Origin: Siphonodentalium dalli
Taxonomy: Eukaryota; Mollusca; Scaphopoda; Gadilida; Siphonodentaliidae
Assembly: GCA_032622095.1 (NCBI GenBank)
Contig: CP136066.1
Location: 182,564,716 to 182,628,715 of the forward strand
Length of the DNA: 64,000 bases
Direction of reading: 5' to 3'
Shown here: positions 50,801 to 58,029 of the stretch, piece after piece
Layout of the letters: the number at the start of each line of letters is the position of its first letter
How positions within the stretch are numbered: the first letter of the stretch is position 1
The notes under the pieces: model-generated
Told to the model about the DNA's origin: nothing
The model's database searches: none
Seen by the model: only the letters and a program-made list of their open reading frames with translations
Made by a program: the position numbers and the translations under genes

Positions 50801-52848
50801 CTTAGTGTTGATAAAATAATCGAAGAACCGAATCACACCGTTTCGAAATATAGTTCGGTTTTAGTGGGACTTTTCAAACTTAAGGTTCAAAATGTATACA
50901 AATTTTGTTTGATACTTTGTGTTCTTAACAAGGGCAACATGTTGCTCTGTTCGCTTAGTATGTATCTTAACATCGCGGAAGTCCACCAAATGTGGGTGAT
51001 ATGTCGCCGGTAGCAGCGTTCTCACAGAGTCATCAAGGGAGGTAAACCCTGCATGGATTTTGACGTTTACCGTTTCGAATTTCCAACAAAACTCACAGAT
51101 AGTTCGCGATCGTTTCTCAGCTTCTCAATGTTGGAGATCATTCTGAGATGTTGTGCTTTAATTGTGATCGCCATGGAGCCTTATTTGTTCATATTAGTGG
51201 TAATCCAATCGTTCGTCGTCGTGACACGCGAGAATCTTGCCAAACACAAAGCGCTAAGATATGACCCGATAACAACATAACTACTGCGAGTGGCAAGAAC
51301 GATTGTCTCACAAACGGACTCGTTGTCGTTAATTCTGCGAAAAGGTTTTTGGATCGTCCGAAAAAGTTACGACTACAACTAACTAATCGTAATTTTATCT
51401 GTCGTAGTTCGTTATGTGTCCATTGGTATCCCTCATCCAGATTACTTATACAATTTTGACCCAGTCATTTGCATAGTGATGGTCGACAATCTATAGTTTG
51501 GAGCAAGTCACAAAAAAGAAAACAAAATATTTTCTAATTTAAAGCCACATGGCGGTTTGCGCCCCTAAATACAAATAATGTTAGCTTTTGAGTTTTTCCC
51601 GGTATCGAAATAGGTCGACAAATATCTTAACTGTCTTTCTACGAGCATTCTGTAACCCAAAAAATACGCATTGAAGTAATGAAAAATTCACATATAAACA
51701 AGGTGTTTGTGTCCCAAAAAAAACTGCCATTTGCACGACATGGAACAGAAAAGAGTGTTCCGCGATATTCTATTCCTGATATGGTAGCAATAAAGAGCGT
51801 TTGTCTGACTTCGGGCGAAAAAATTAAAATGGCTGGAAAATGCCTGTGACTTTTGACAAGTGTTTTGCAAGGAATATGATGCCGGTACATCAATATTTCG
51901 TGTATTTATCGTCCTATCGTATCCGTCCCTCCAAAATACGCAGACAAAATTTGGAGGTTTGAATGAGCCATGTCAGTTTAACCCTTTATATACTAAATAC
52001 TCATTGACGAGTAGTTCCAATGGGAACTGTTTAATTTATTATCTGAACATTTTCCACCGAAGAATATGAATCATTCTGCACTTGTATTAGCTTTTTGTTT
52101 GCCTCGTGTCTGCTTCTTCTACATTTAAAGGTACTCAATCCGATCCGATTGTCTCCATATCATCAGATTCCAACAACAACATGTTTTAAATGCCGCTTCA
52201 GTTATCAAAATCGATTAATTGCCCAAAAATAATGCTAACCACAATCAACTATAGTATAAAAATGCCCAAAACCTGTTATTTATCAACATTTTGGTCAACG
52301 AAATTTTGCCGGTTTGTCAAATATCTGACACAAAAAAGCCACTTGATTTTAGAGTAATCCAACTTCATCCGCAATTTGGTCAGATAAATTCCTCTTGTCG
52401 ACTGTTTACTGGGCCACTAAAAATAAAAATAATAGATTTCAAACATCGATATATGATCACTCTGAGCTTTGATGGGTGGGTTCCTCGACTCGAATCAAAT
52501 ATTTGTTACCTCCGAAGCCAAGGAAATAGTAATATGCGAGCGTTAATTCGGATTGAGTACCTTTAACATCCATATAAATGAATGATATACAATTCCAGTG
52601 TATTCTTTGATAACTAATGGAAGAATTAATTCAGTAGAGAAAGGGTTATTGCATATGCACATGTGTTTTTTTTTCAGAGAAGAACCATCAGTACATCCAT
52701 CCAGTTGATCGCGGTGGTCGGGGGATTAATAACCGAGTTTATGACGACATTGATCCTGACGCGGAGGAGCCTGTTGATTTTAACGCGGGGGGTCATGTTT
52801 ACCGTCCAGGGCTCAGACAAAACCCCCTTGGTCAACAGGCACCAGAAG
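17575..52848 (+). CDS. Tandem Venus-flytrap, single-pass receptor-like protein (gene-level entry, 8 exons, C-terminus open)
   Basis: Spliced model: 17575-17833, 18313-18432, 19531-19709, 35638-36549, 41850-43316, 47550-47677, 48773-48879, 52678-52848. All introns are GT-AG and every junction keeps frame, giving 1114 codons plus one base. Order in the protein: signal peptide 1-26, VFT1 about 33-505, Cys-containing linker (C528, C534, C537), VFT2 about 552-1005, transmembrane helix about 1030-1049, stop-transfer CRRKIR, then a hydrophilic tail with tyrosines. Both ligand-binding domains carry class-C hallmarks (SYGSTS...LSD and AYASTS...LSD, GSEGW, ENPW). Family knowledge: such domains bind small molecules, often amino acids, at the cell surface. 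By inference this is a plasma-membrane receptor or decoy/clearance receptor. No CRD plus 7TM, tyrosine kinase or guanylate cyclase follows within the window, so it is not a standard mGluR, Venus kinase receptor or receptor cyclase as far as visible. The gene may extend beyond 64000. Confidence 0.85.
18045..18162 (-). repeat. Fragment of repeat B in intron 1
   Basis: The reverse complement of the start of repeat B (AAACCGCCATGTGGCTTTAA), preceded by an 11-G run at 18028-18038. Confidence 0.6.
18170..18299. mobile_element. Tc1/mariner-type MITE O abutting exon 2
   Basis: 130 bp flanked by TA (18168-18169, 18300-18301) with ~25-bp terminal repeats starting CAGTAATGCCCTAATTAATC. A second, interrupted copy is at 37112-37381. 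TA duplication and the CAGTA start fit Tc1/mariner derivatives. Confidence 0.75.
18313..18432 (+). CDS. Exon 2: VFT1, 'DTC' segment
   Basis: 120 bp, residues 87-126, phase 1 in and phase 1 out. LVITDTCTNP matches the conserved strand and DTC motif that follows the first helix in mGluR-type domains, and two further cysteines follow (C in HDGCP and EKCS). The acceptor is ATCTTCAG|GC and the donor is G|GTAAAT. A mariner-type MITE ends 11 bases before the exon, so the branch-point region is transposon-derived. Confidence 0.85.
19531..19709 (+). CDS. Exon 3: VFT1, ligand-pocket segment
   Basis: 179 bp, residues 127-186, phase 1 in and phase 0 out. It contains GIIGADNSA and then MSYGSTSDALSDD, FFRIVPTDSTQTA. 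The S160-T161 pair sits where mGluRs hold the alpha-amino group of glutamate (Thr188 of mGluR1 by family knowledge). The serine of the GxxSSS loop is less clear here (GADNSA). The donor GTACGT is followed immediately by a foldback MITE whose target duplication overlaps the donor. Confidence 0.88.
19720..19974. mobile_element. Hairpin MITE E at the exon 3 donor
   Basis: 255 bp with terminal repeats CAAGCCTTGAAATAG and its complement. Each half is again a hairpin (GTGATGCTA...TAGCATCAC). A 7-bp direct repeat CGTATGT flanks it (19713-19719, 19975-19981). It lies 10 bases into intron 3. Relatives are at 4600 and 8235. Confidence 0.8.
19982..22375. other. Intron 3, left part
   Basis: 20387-20575 is a partial inverted copy of repeat F (GTTCTCCCGAAAATCCGCAC ... 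ATATGCGGACAATGACAC). 21886 carries TGACGTCA. Short inverted repeats occur at about 22130-22160. No coding exon of the receptor is needed or seen here, since exons 3 and 4 join in phase. Confidence 0.5.
22380..23391 (-). repeat. 3' LTR of the gypsy element
   Basis: About 1012 bp, nearly identical to 31054-32058. On the element strand it begins TGTGGCGGTGGTAAA right after the polypurine tract. A 98-codon open frame (22662-22958), present in both LTRs, is most likely chance. Confidence 0.9.
23392..23409 (-). promoter_or_regulatory. Polypurine tract (plus-strand primer site)
   Basis: On the element strand CCTCAAGAGGGGGGAGAA lies directly next to the 3' LTR, the expected position for the RNase H-resistant primer of second-strand synthesis. 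Confidence 0.8.
24247..26089 (-). pseudogene. Integrase and C-terminal extension of the gypsy element
   Basis: 26089-25088 encodes the integrase: zinc-binding His-His-Cys-Cys region (HPGRERT ... ECPRCLRRK), then the DDE core with D in ICIDFLTV, D in IHSDQ and E in GQCEIYNRTL. HSDQRANFES has Arg where Gly is usual, and CEIYNR has Ile where Arg is usual. A frameshift at a run of seven A (minus strand, about 25147-25153) moves the rest into another frame (25158-24247). That part continues LVGDLVLVKTLAFEGRHKIA, the chromatin/DNA-binding C-terminal module, then a long acidic Ser-rich extension ending with VPRRSVREKKAPPWKASGDY. Catalytic residues are present but the frame is broken. Confidence 0.85.
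26201..26396 (-). repeat. 98-bp tandem duplication inside pol
   Basis: Two adjacent copies, 26201-26298 and 26299-26396, differ at one or two bases. 98 is not a multiple of three. The unit encodes the RNase H-integrase linker (EVLDDAVSTDVDIMTPRDWR), so the duplication breaks the polyprotein. Confidence 0.85.
26403..28651 (-). pseudogene. Protease, reverse transcriptase and RNase H of the gypsy element
   Basis: The protease active triad DTG (LLDTGITCST) lies at 28643-28651 and is separated by a frameshift from the main open frame (28637-26403, 744 codons). That frame carries the protease remainder (VPVLLGTNTL), then RT with LRLCIDYRDIN, SLDLRCGYFQ, QGMKGSPASFQ and the YLDD catalytic box (CYIYLDDICI), a thumb/connection (YYRKFVRNFSKIAKPL), and RNase H with HTDACRTG, KLESLA, LTDSNPL and ADILSR. 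RCGYFQ and DAC differ slightly from the usual S/GYxQ and DAS. A terminal frame change leads into the duplicated linker. Confidence 0.9.
28786..29962 (-). pseudogene. Gag of the gypsy element (broken)
   Basis: Recognisable pieces in three frames: 29962-29621 (includes DFEKWFQAMQFQ and KPPHLPNFSGD, the gypsy-gag start), 29681-29463 (GEAAKVVMRLG ... VNQILDKFQHVYGD) and 29358-28786 (RQELKDISGYKVRECRTYNN, an Arg/Gly-rich nucleocapsid with RGYRGQRGGRSRGF, and a single degenerate knuckle CFSCNLNHFPPFC). Frameshifts lie near 29625 and 29480 and a TAA near 29366. The start codon is unclear because a stop precedes the first piece. Confidence 0.8.
28795..28801 (-). promoter_or_regulatory. -1 ribosomal frameshift heptamer between gag and protease
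   Basis: On the element strand A AAG GGC occurs in the gag frame 12 bases before the gag stop (28786-28788). Slipping by -1 leads exactly into the frame that runs to the protease DTG box. It fits the X XXY YYZ rule; a downstream pseudoknot was not modelled. Confidence 0.6.
29963..31039 (-). other. Gypsy 5' leader
   Basis: Non-coding on both strands as far as visible; lies between the PBS and gag. It contains a GTGACGTCAC palindrome at about 30453-30463. Confidence 0.5.
31040..31051 (-). promoter_or_regulatory. Primer binding site, tRNA-Lys type
   Basis: On the element strand TGGCGCCCAACG follows the 5' LTR after two bases. It complements the CGTTGGGCGCCA 3' end of arthropod/invertebrate tRNA-Lys (recalled); complementarity beyond 12 bases fails. 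Confidence 0.75.
31054..32058 (-). repeat. 5' LTR of the gypsy element
   Basis: About 1005 bp, the partner of 22380-23391 with only scattered differences. It would hold the element promoter; no TATA box could be assigned with confidence. Confidence 0.9.
32483..32639. repeat. Long imperfect foldback
   Basis: Arms 32483-32531 and 32585-32639 pair over about 50 bases (CTGCCAGCGTATAGAAG against CTTCTATACGCTGGCAG) around a 53-base AT-rich loop. Confidence 0.7.
33209..33578 (+). repeat. 61-bp minisatellite, about 6 units
   Basis: Units start at about 33215, 33276, 33337, 33398, 33459 and 33520 with a strict 61-base period. Each contains AGTGTCTTTATAACATGAGA and CAGGCGCAGAACGACA. Units differ at few positions, so the array is young. 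The first unit joins a sequence that reads as an open frame (33079-33264), which I do not support as a gene. Confidence 0.85.
34555..34685 (+). repeat. Tandem duplication, about 71-bp units
   Basis: TTGAGGGTAGAATAACCCGG followed by ATCGTCAAATCTATATTAT occurs twice. Confidence 0.75.
35194..37329. repeat. Inverted repeat pair flanking exon 4
   Basis: 35194-35295 and 37226-37329 are inverted copies (GCTACCCTTTGCACGTACTA; AGAAACACACCCATGAGATG), about 100 bases each. The right copy sits inside the interrupted MITE O copy. Confidence 0.7.
35638..36549 (+). CDS. Exon 4: remainder of VFT1 (lobe 2 and return to lobe 1)
   Basis: 912 bp, residues 187-490, phase 0 at both ends. It opens AMNEMLVHLKWTYFAVVYVN, the standard helix-strand after the pocket loop, followed by DIYG (Y209, equivalent to the conserved YG of class-C receptors). 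It ends YEVYNFQ, the usual late VFT strand. Potential N-glycosylation sites are VNRS, TNTT and CNIT. The mGluR GSDGW motif is not recognisable here, unlike in VFT2. The acceptor is TTTCCAG|GCA and the donor AAG|GTATCG. The upstream intron is 15.9 kb because of the gypsy insertion. Confidence 0.9.
36550..41849 (+). other. Intron 4 (5.3 kb)
   Basis: Contains MITE O copy 2 (37112-37381, interrupted), a duplicated degenerate repeat at 38440-38780 with CCGATCGATAACTCC/CCGACTGATAACTCC, a similar one around 39610-39800, and the inverted palindrome copy at 40590-40890. No coding exon is supported; exons 4 and 5 join in phase. Confidence 0.55.
40590..40890 (-). repeat. Palindromic repeat with TATTTTATACG arms, copy 2
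   Basis: Reverse-complement counterpart of 14355-14665 with the same order of blocks (GATGACGTCAC, TTTGATCATGTGATAAAATG, TATTTTATACG, CTCAAAT). Confidence 0.6.
41850..43316 (+). CDS. Exon 5: end of VFT1, inter-domain linker and almost all of VFT2
   Basis: 1467 bp, residues 491-979, phase 0 at both ends. The first 12 residues (VAEYRGNKLYLD) are the final strand of VFT1. A linker with C528, C534 and C537 then resembles the beginning of a class-C Cys-rich region but stops. VFT2 starts at DLLVVGITPVY (residue 552). It has KCG...EAFTYAFDVV, a GGFGSS loop (S651, S652), AYASTSAALSD (S673, T674), DEAYG (Y722), GSEGWAKRDE (E802 at the usual Asp) and VNENPW. It is closer to mGluR-type domains than VFT1. 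The acceptor is TTAACAG|GTA and the donor TCA|GTAAGT. Confidence 0.92.
43560..44160 (+). repeat. Degenerate tandem repeat, about 200-bp units
   Basis: GGATTTCGTTGTCC..GGTATGG and GGATATCCACATA..TTTCGTCCATTA recur in about two and a half units. The 125-codon frame at 43549-43926 spans the repeat and changes frame between units, so it is not called a gene. Confidence 0.6.
45702..46105 (-). pseudogene. Unrecognised antisense coding-like relic
   Basis: From 46105 leftwards a minus-strand frame reads about 133 codons of hydrophilic, Ser/Thr/Glu-rich peptide (IDSLAELGNSSLSNNADE ... SSAIAEINNLVISETPNE ... HIEISQHAGEESTG) broken by a single TGA after STER. The composition is unlike the chance frames around it. 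The frame starts exactly at the TTAA end of a MITE, so its upstream part may have been displaced. No family is recognised; it could be a fragment of an expressed gene, a transposon ORF or chance. Confidence 0.3.
46109..46834. mobile_element. Double-hairpin piggyBac-type MITE D, long diverged copy
   Basis: Between TTAA at 46105-46108 and 46835-46838, with CCCTTCC...GGAAGGG ends. The first hairpin pair encloses an AT-rich minisatellite (about 30-34-bp unit TTAAAGAATGTAAGAAAA, roughly 6-7 units, 46220-46460). 46500-46740 looks like additional inserted sequence. Confidence 0.6.
47550..47677 (+). CDS. Exon 6: last strand of VFT2 and juxtamembrane stalk
   Basis: 128 bp, residues 980-1021 plus two bases. 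IGQWTVNDKYLN is the canonical closing segment of a class-C ligand domain and is homologous to VAEYRGNKLYLD at the start of exon 5. A short stalk with one Cys (SNCKDK) and a Ser/Thr/Glu-rich stretch (STSTSESES) follows, in place of a Cys-rich domain. The acceptor CTCTTTCAG|ATC and donor TC|GTGAGT are strong. Confidence 0.88.
47738..48183 (-). repeat. GCGC/ATATT repeat K, copy 2 (intron 6)
   Basis: Inverted relative to 11384-11780. The outer edges CTGACTGGTACTG and GTACCAGTCAG match, as do the interior words GCGCTCAATATCGCAATA. Confidence 0.65.
48773..48879 (+). CDS. Exon 7: transmembrane helix
   Basis: 107 bp, residues 1022-1057 with split codons on both sides. About 20 hydrophobic residues (YVFVGLFGILVIILIILIIT, about 1030-1049) are followed by CRRKIR, a positive-inside stop-transfer. 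Together with the exon 1 signal peptide this predicts a type I single-pass protein. The acceptor is TTTCGTTTCAG|C and the donor A|GTGAGT. A one-exon TM segment is typical of single-pass receptors. Confidence 0.85.
49441..49880 (+). mobile_element. tRNA-derived SINE
   Basis: The head has an A box TGGTCCAGTGG (49452-49462) and a B box GGGTTCGCAGA (49503-49513) at tRNA-like spacing. The acceptor and T stems do not close, so it is not a functional tRNA. A ~300-base tRNA-unrelated body (to about 49850) and an A-rich end follow, as in Pol III SINEs. Confidence 0.7.
50435..51420 (+). repeat. LINE 3'-end repeat P, copy 2, interrupted
   Basis: 50435-50530 and 51050-51420 together match 16690-17180. 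The 520 bases between are an insertion with a minus-strand frame (50836-50594) of unknown nature. Confidence 0.55.
51533..51985 (+). repeat. Interspersed repeat B, copy 3 (uninterrupted)
   Basis: Contains ATATCTTAACTGTCTTTCT, the empty target equivalent to the MITE A insertion point in copy 2. Confidence 0.75.
52139..52562. mobile_element. Foldback MITE family A, copy 5
   Basis: 424 bp between TTAA at 52135-52138 and 52563-52566, with the same terminal and inner arms as copies 2-4. It lies 115 bp upstream of exon 8. Confidence 0.78.
52678..52848 (+). CDS. Exon 8: cytoplasmic juxtamembrane tail
   Basis: 171 bp, residues 1058-1114 plus one base. The acceptor follows a long T tract (TTTTTTTTTTCAG|AG) and the phase matches exon 7. 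The sequence is hydrophilic, begins KKNHQYIHP, and has NRVYDDIDPD and HVYRPGL. YDDI fits a generic SH2-type tyrosine context, but a second Yxx(I/L) is missing, so this is not an ITAM. The donor is G|GTAGGA. No kinase motif has started by its end. Confidence 0.75.
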
Positions 52849-52874
52849 GTAGGAAGCAGACTACATTGCCTTAA

Positions 52875-53118
52875 CCCTTCCTATGCTAAATGGATTCTCC
52901 CATTCAGTTATGAAAGTAAACATGGGAATGGTCTCTTATCCATTTCGGGCACTGTTTTAGCAGCCGACAGCTAATAGAAAGTGCTGAAGGATTTCTATTG
53001 GCGGAAACTGTTCAGATAATAAGTTAAAATAACCAGGTAAATAAACTCGTTTTGTTGAACATATTACCTGAATATTTCCTAAGGGATAACTACTCGTCAA
53101 TGAGTATTCATTAGAGGG
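52875..53118. mobile_element. TTAA-target MITE C just after exon 8
   Basis: Left TTAACCCTTCCTATGCTAAA, right ATGAGTATTCATTAGAGGGTTA. About 244 bp, with related ends at 4735 and 51978. It begins 26 bases into the intron after exon 8. Confidence 0.65.
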
Positions 53119-53384
53119 TTAGCTCGCACAACCAGATTTGGAATTTGGACAAATATCACTCGTTCTTTCTCTCCTCCCATTTCTTTCTTCTGTCGTCCTC
53201 TAGCTCTGTCCTCATTCACAATATATTTGGTTGGTTATAAGATATGGTATCCCATCTATGTAGCTACCAGATGGTGAAGGCCCTTTGGGTGTAAGGTTAT
53301 TTCAAATTTAGACAACTCTATTGTGTATAACAAATATATATTGTGGGTATCCCACTGTTTGCTACTGTATTGAGAAATTGTAAT

Positions 53385-55095
53385 TCAAGATGGTTTATAG
53401 TCGATGCTTAGTGAGGTGCAAAATGTGTCCAATTTGAAAATACCATATTTTTCTGACTATTTTGTTGAATTGAGTCAATACACTCACAGTGGGTAAATGT
53501 GCAATAACATCACCACTAAGAAGAACATGGTGAAATAGAAATACTTGGTTGTTATATCCATTCGTGACAGTTGTCAAATAACCAAATTTCGCGTTTTGAA
53601 ACCATCATTATGTAAATCAATTTGTCAACAAACATCGCTATAGTCAGTTAGTAAGTTCAAATATTGACATTCAGCCAACATTAGGAGAATAACTATAGAC
53701 ATCGACATTAAGACCATGTCGACCTTCAGCATACTGCCAGTGTGGCTTTTTCGGGCTTTTCAAAAAATATTAATACAATTTAAATTTATATACGTGAAAA
53801 ATACAATAATGTATCCGTGTTTAATTATGTTGTATATTATTACTATTATGTGATAACACCCCTTCAAGTTGAAACCAAATATAAAATTGAGCTCTCTATA
53901 TATAAAATTAAGCTCTCTATATATAAAATTCAGCTCTATATATAAAATTCAGCTCTCTATATATAAAAGTATGCCCATCATTAGGGGAATTACTTAGCCC
54001 TTCCACACTAAAATGTACCATTTAGAGAAATACGCAAACAACATATTAAGTGCCATACAACTCGAATGCGACACTTCTCAGATGGCAAACATGCTTCAAA
54101 AGACGCGGAATGCTATGCTCTATTATCAAAAGCGAGTCTTCAAAATTCCGCTTAGGCGGGGGGGGGGGGGGTCGTCTGTTGGCTCATGGTTTAATATGTT
54201 TGACTGAATGTGATTATCATACCATCTGTTCAAAGCTTTGGCCCTTTCCAATGTATAAACTTTTAATTTATAGTATCGTATTGTACTTTATTCGGTAATT
54301 CCAGTTTATGTAACAATCGTTTTGACATGCGAAATCTCATTATTGGAGAGTTATTAATAATGAAAATGAGAACAAAGTGCACTATTCGTTCGTGTACTTG
54401 ATGATAGTTGTTTTACAGACTGTTATGTTATTTCACATGAACCCACACCGACAACATATCCTCGCACAAATACGCACATAATCGACGTATAATGTAAAGT
54501 ACATACTGTGATTATTTGATTCTGAAATAAGCAGATAATGGAGACAGACGTTATTTCGTTTTGTGGCGCGGGCCACAGGGCAAACACACGTTAAAGAGCG
54601 TCACCTGAAAAGTCGTGAGTTGGCTTATTTGCGTCATTTATTTGTGGCATTGTCCGCACATAATCAGCTTAGAATCCCCTAATTATGAGTCGATAATGTG
54701 AAGAAATCGCTCTCATTTTCAGCACATATCGACTCAAAATGAAGCGAGTCTGAGCAAATTATCTACCTAAAAAAGTTCTTCATAAGGAGGTAATATGCGG
54801 TTGTTCGGGAGAACAGTCTGATGTCGAGATTTGAAAATACCATTTGTTGTCAGAATGATTCACATTTTTCTGACTATTTTGTTGAAGCGAGCCAATACAC
54901 TCACAGTGGGTAAATGTGTAATAACATCACCACTAAGAAGAACATGGCGAAATAGATATACTTCGTTCGTATATCTATTCTTGATAACGAAATTTCGCGT
55001 TTTGAAACAATTGTTATGTAAATAAAACTGTTACAGTGATTTGTCAACAAACATCGCTAATCGGTTAGTAAGATCAAATATAGACCTTCAACAAC
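53385..55095 (+). repeat. Segmental duplication with about 1.4-kb offset
   Basis: 53385-53660 and 54825-55090 share TTTTTCTGACTATTTTGTTGAA, CACTCACAGTGGGTAAATGTG and CACCACTAAGAAGAACATGG (each quoted in part). Between them lie a CTCTATATATAAAATT minisatellite (53885-53970, 4 units), a G14 run (54158-54171) and repeat F copy 2 (54443-54815). Confidence 0.6.
54443..54815 (+). repeat. Interspersed repeat F, copy 2
   Basis: Begins ACAACATATCCTCGCACAAA and ends CGGTTGTTCGGGAGAACAG. It includes AAGTCGTGAGTTGGCTTATT and several GATTATCTACC/GGTAGATAATC-type half-palindromes. Confidence 0.65.
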
Positions 55096-55402
55096 ATGTA
55101 GACCCCCTTACATATTTTATGTTACTTGTGATATTGTTATAGGGCAATGTACACCCTATAACATCCTATACATTCTGGTTGTTTGCCATCGGGATATTTT
55201 GCCCTTTGAAGAGTGGTACCAAAATTTCGTCTGTTGTGAGTATTTATTTTCCGTTCATTACATTACAGCTTGCCAAATGATTGAATTTGCCACCTTTTGT
55301 TGGCATTTAGCTTTCTACTTACATTATTATTGACAACATATCTCATATATAATTCGAAGTCATGAAATTCGTGCGAAAATGCATGAAAATTGGGAATATT
55401 AA

Positions 55403-55850
55403 CCCTTTACCCAACAGAACGGCCCTGTGCCAATGCATTCTCTTATATATGCGAGTCGACCATAGGTCGCCTCGCATATATAAGAGAATGCATTGGCTTA
55501 ACACATATTATAAATGATAAAATTGTCAAAGAATGTAGAAAAATATCATAAAAATTGTTAATAAATGTAAGAAAAAATTATAAAAAATGTAAGAAAAAAT
55601 GGTAAAAAGTGTTAAAAAAATAATTTTGTTAGGCCAATGCATTCTCTTATATATGCGAGGCGACCTATGGTCGACTCGCATATATAAGAGAATGCATTGG
55701 CACAGGGCATAACTGTAACCATCACAATGTGGTCAATGAACCGGTTCCAATGATATCCATATTTGTATGGTGTTATTGAGACAGACCGAAGATATTTTAG
55801 GCTGTTGAAGCTTTATTTGGGCGTTTTTGGTCGTTTTGTTGGGTAAAGGG
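55403..55850. mobile_element. piggyBac-type double-hairpin MITE D, copy 2
   Basis: 448 bp between TTAA at 55399-55402 and 55851-55854. It is nearly identical to copy 1 outside the spacer, but with a longer AT-rich spacer (several AATGTAAGAAAAAATnATAAAA units). Confidence 0.85.
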
Positions 55851-55854
55851 TTAA

Positions 55855-58000
55855 CTGAAAAGTAAATTTTTTTTTGAAATTTCTCGCTTCTGATCGTATT
55901 TTACATAAAAGAAAAAAATTGAATTTTGTCGCTTCTGATCGTATTTTACTTGGAAACAAAAACAATGTTCAATGCCAAATTGTTCTTCGGAGATAAATTG
56001 TATTATTGTAAGCCGTTGTGACAACATATTTTAATGATCTAATAGTATACGGAGACTGTGGGTTGGAACGGCAAGTTCTTAGATGGACCTCCACTCCCCA
56101 CAATATAGAATATTTAGAACAAAGTATATAAACACACTTTCAAAATGATCGGTTTGGCATTACGAGTCCACGAATGCAAGGGCAATGGTTGGTTTCAGTA
56201 AAACCGTGATCTAAAAAACGTTTAATAGTACAATGGGTTATGGTGGACGTATTTGATGCGACAAAATTATTGTCAACTATGATCTACAGTAAATTGTGGA
56301 CAGTTCTCGAATTGATCTTGTATGACACATAGTAAAAAGGCCTTGAGTTGAACACATTTATTCGTATTATTCGTATAGCATTTAGTGATTCATTTTAACC
56401 CATTATTATGTGTGGCTCTGAATCATCACAGAAATATAGTCAGCTGAAAACAGCAGTCGTTTCATTGACGTAAATAGCGATAAGTGACCAATGAATTGGA
56501 CAATTGGTTCTGGTTTTATCACAAATATTACCCAAAATGACTATACTAACCGAATTTTGAGGGGTGTGATTACAGTTGGTGAGTTAATGCATTGCTTTTA
56601 TACAGGCCAAGGATCTACAAAACTTAGAAACATCACGTCTCGTATTAGCCAACCGTTTTTTTTTTTTGCGAATGCTTCATCGGCCATCCTATCAAAATAT
56701 ATGTTTACCAACCCCTGATAGAATGGTTTTCTGACTGCGAACATCCTTATCACCTGCAGGTATATTTGGTCATAATATGTATACTCCAAGCGGTCTCCGA
56801 AAACAGTCAATTAATTCGCGTGTTATGTGCCATCCGTTTTTGTTATGAATTCATGAAAGCAGTCTGCATCTTTAGTTTGCATACTCCCTTCTTTTCATAC
56901 TCCGCCTCTTTACTGTGGTCCTCTATCGTGTGGTATTCAATTGCCCTTAACTGGGACAGGGGTTCCCAAAACATAGAACAATCCGGTCGGTAATTTTTCA
57001 TCCAGATGTCAATTTCCCCATACTGTTTCTGTTTGACTCAACATTATCTAAATGTTTGTGTATGACATGATATAATAGCCTTATTTCAGGCACCCAATAA
57101 TTGTTCTGGAACAGCTAATGCTGTTTAAAATGCAGATAGACGGTCAAATTTCACATTGGCATGTTGATTGTTGTTAATGGGCCCATGCTTTCGGGGGCCT
57201 TTCAATATGCCTGTCCGTCTCCAAAAGTTTCTATATGACAAGCTATATTGTAAATTGCCACAGGCTGCCAACCAGTATCGAAATAAATTGTGTATGTCAC
57301 ACACTCAGCTTATTGGGGACAGCCAACATCTTGAGACTAGTTGTTCGGAGCCTTCGAATATGCCTTGGGGTATCCAAAAATACATTAAATAACGTTTCTT
57401 ATTTACCAGCCGTGTTGTTTGAATGTCTGCCAGGATTAAACGCTTCCTGATAATTTGAGAATATTTAAAAATTATATTTTGTTCTTGTATTCACTTTCAG
57501 GTACCGAGTAACCATCATAATTTCATAAAAGCTGATCCCTTAAGTGCGTGGTATACTATGGCATTTATATATAACAAATATGACAGGATTTCCAAAACAT
57601 AGAATAAGGACGCCTTTGTTTTGTCAGTCGGTTTCCAAAATGGTCTCAGGCTGACTGATGTCAACTATTCTATGTCCCGATAAATTAGTCATCTTGTCAC
57701 GTTACCAACATCCCGGAACAGCGTACGTCATTGGTCTGTCGCAGCCTTCGGATATGCTATAGTCGGTCACCAAAACTTATGTTTCTTATTTGCAAGCCGT
57801 CTTTTTTTGTGTGAATGGTCCACGGTTTCCAGAGATTATTCAACCCATAGCGTTTCCGTAATTTCCTTTTGTTACCAACCTTCACGAGATCAGATTTACG
57901 AAGGGCGTGTGTGTACCGGTGTATAAATGGGACAATGGGTCTGCAAAACAGATCATTCAAGTTTCTTATTTATCAAAATTGAGTCTTCAAAATGCCGCTT
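55855..58000. other. Stretch with degenerate long repeats, no gene supported
   Basis: About 57170-57480 and 57700-57990 share GCCTTCGaATATGC..TC(C/A)AAA and GTTTCTTATTT.CCAGCCGT-like phrases, a diverged duplication. Two splice-acceptor-like sites (57090, 57501) could end the receptor with a 2-3 codon tail. Confidence 0.4.
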
Positions 58001-58002
58001 AC

Positions 58003-58029
58003 GGGGGGGGGGGGGGGGGGGGGGGGGGG
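58003..58029 (+). repeat. G27 homopolymer within a duplicated repeat
   Basis: 27 consecutive G. The flanks (GAGTCTTCAAAATGCCGCTTA, quoted in part, and TTGACATGCGAAATCTCATT downstream) match 54135-54380, which carries G14 at the same place. Confidence 0.9.

Larger units (their letters stand above)
48880..52677 (+). other. Intron 7 (3.8 kb)
   Basis: Contains a tRNA-derived SINE (49441-49880), the second LINE tail split by a 520-bp insertion (50435-51420), repeat B copy 3 (51533-51985), a TTAA element end at 51978 and MITE A copy 5 (52139-52562). No exon is required between exons 7 and 8. Confidence 0.6.

Noticed and set aside
52678-52848. ITAM in the cytoplasmic tail
   Set aside because: YDDI is present, but the second tyrosine (YRPGL) lacks I/L at +3.
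54420-54514. In-phase exon after TTGTTTTACAG adding about 30 residues to the tail
   Set aside because: Most of the peptide is encoded by the start of interspersed repeat F, so it is unlikely to be the conserved tail.
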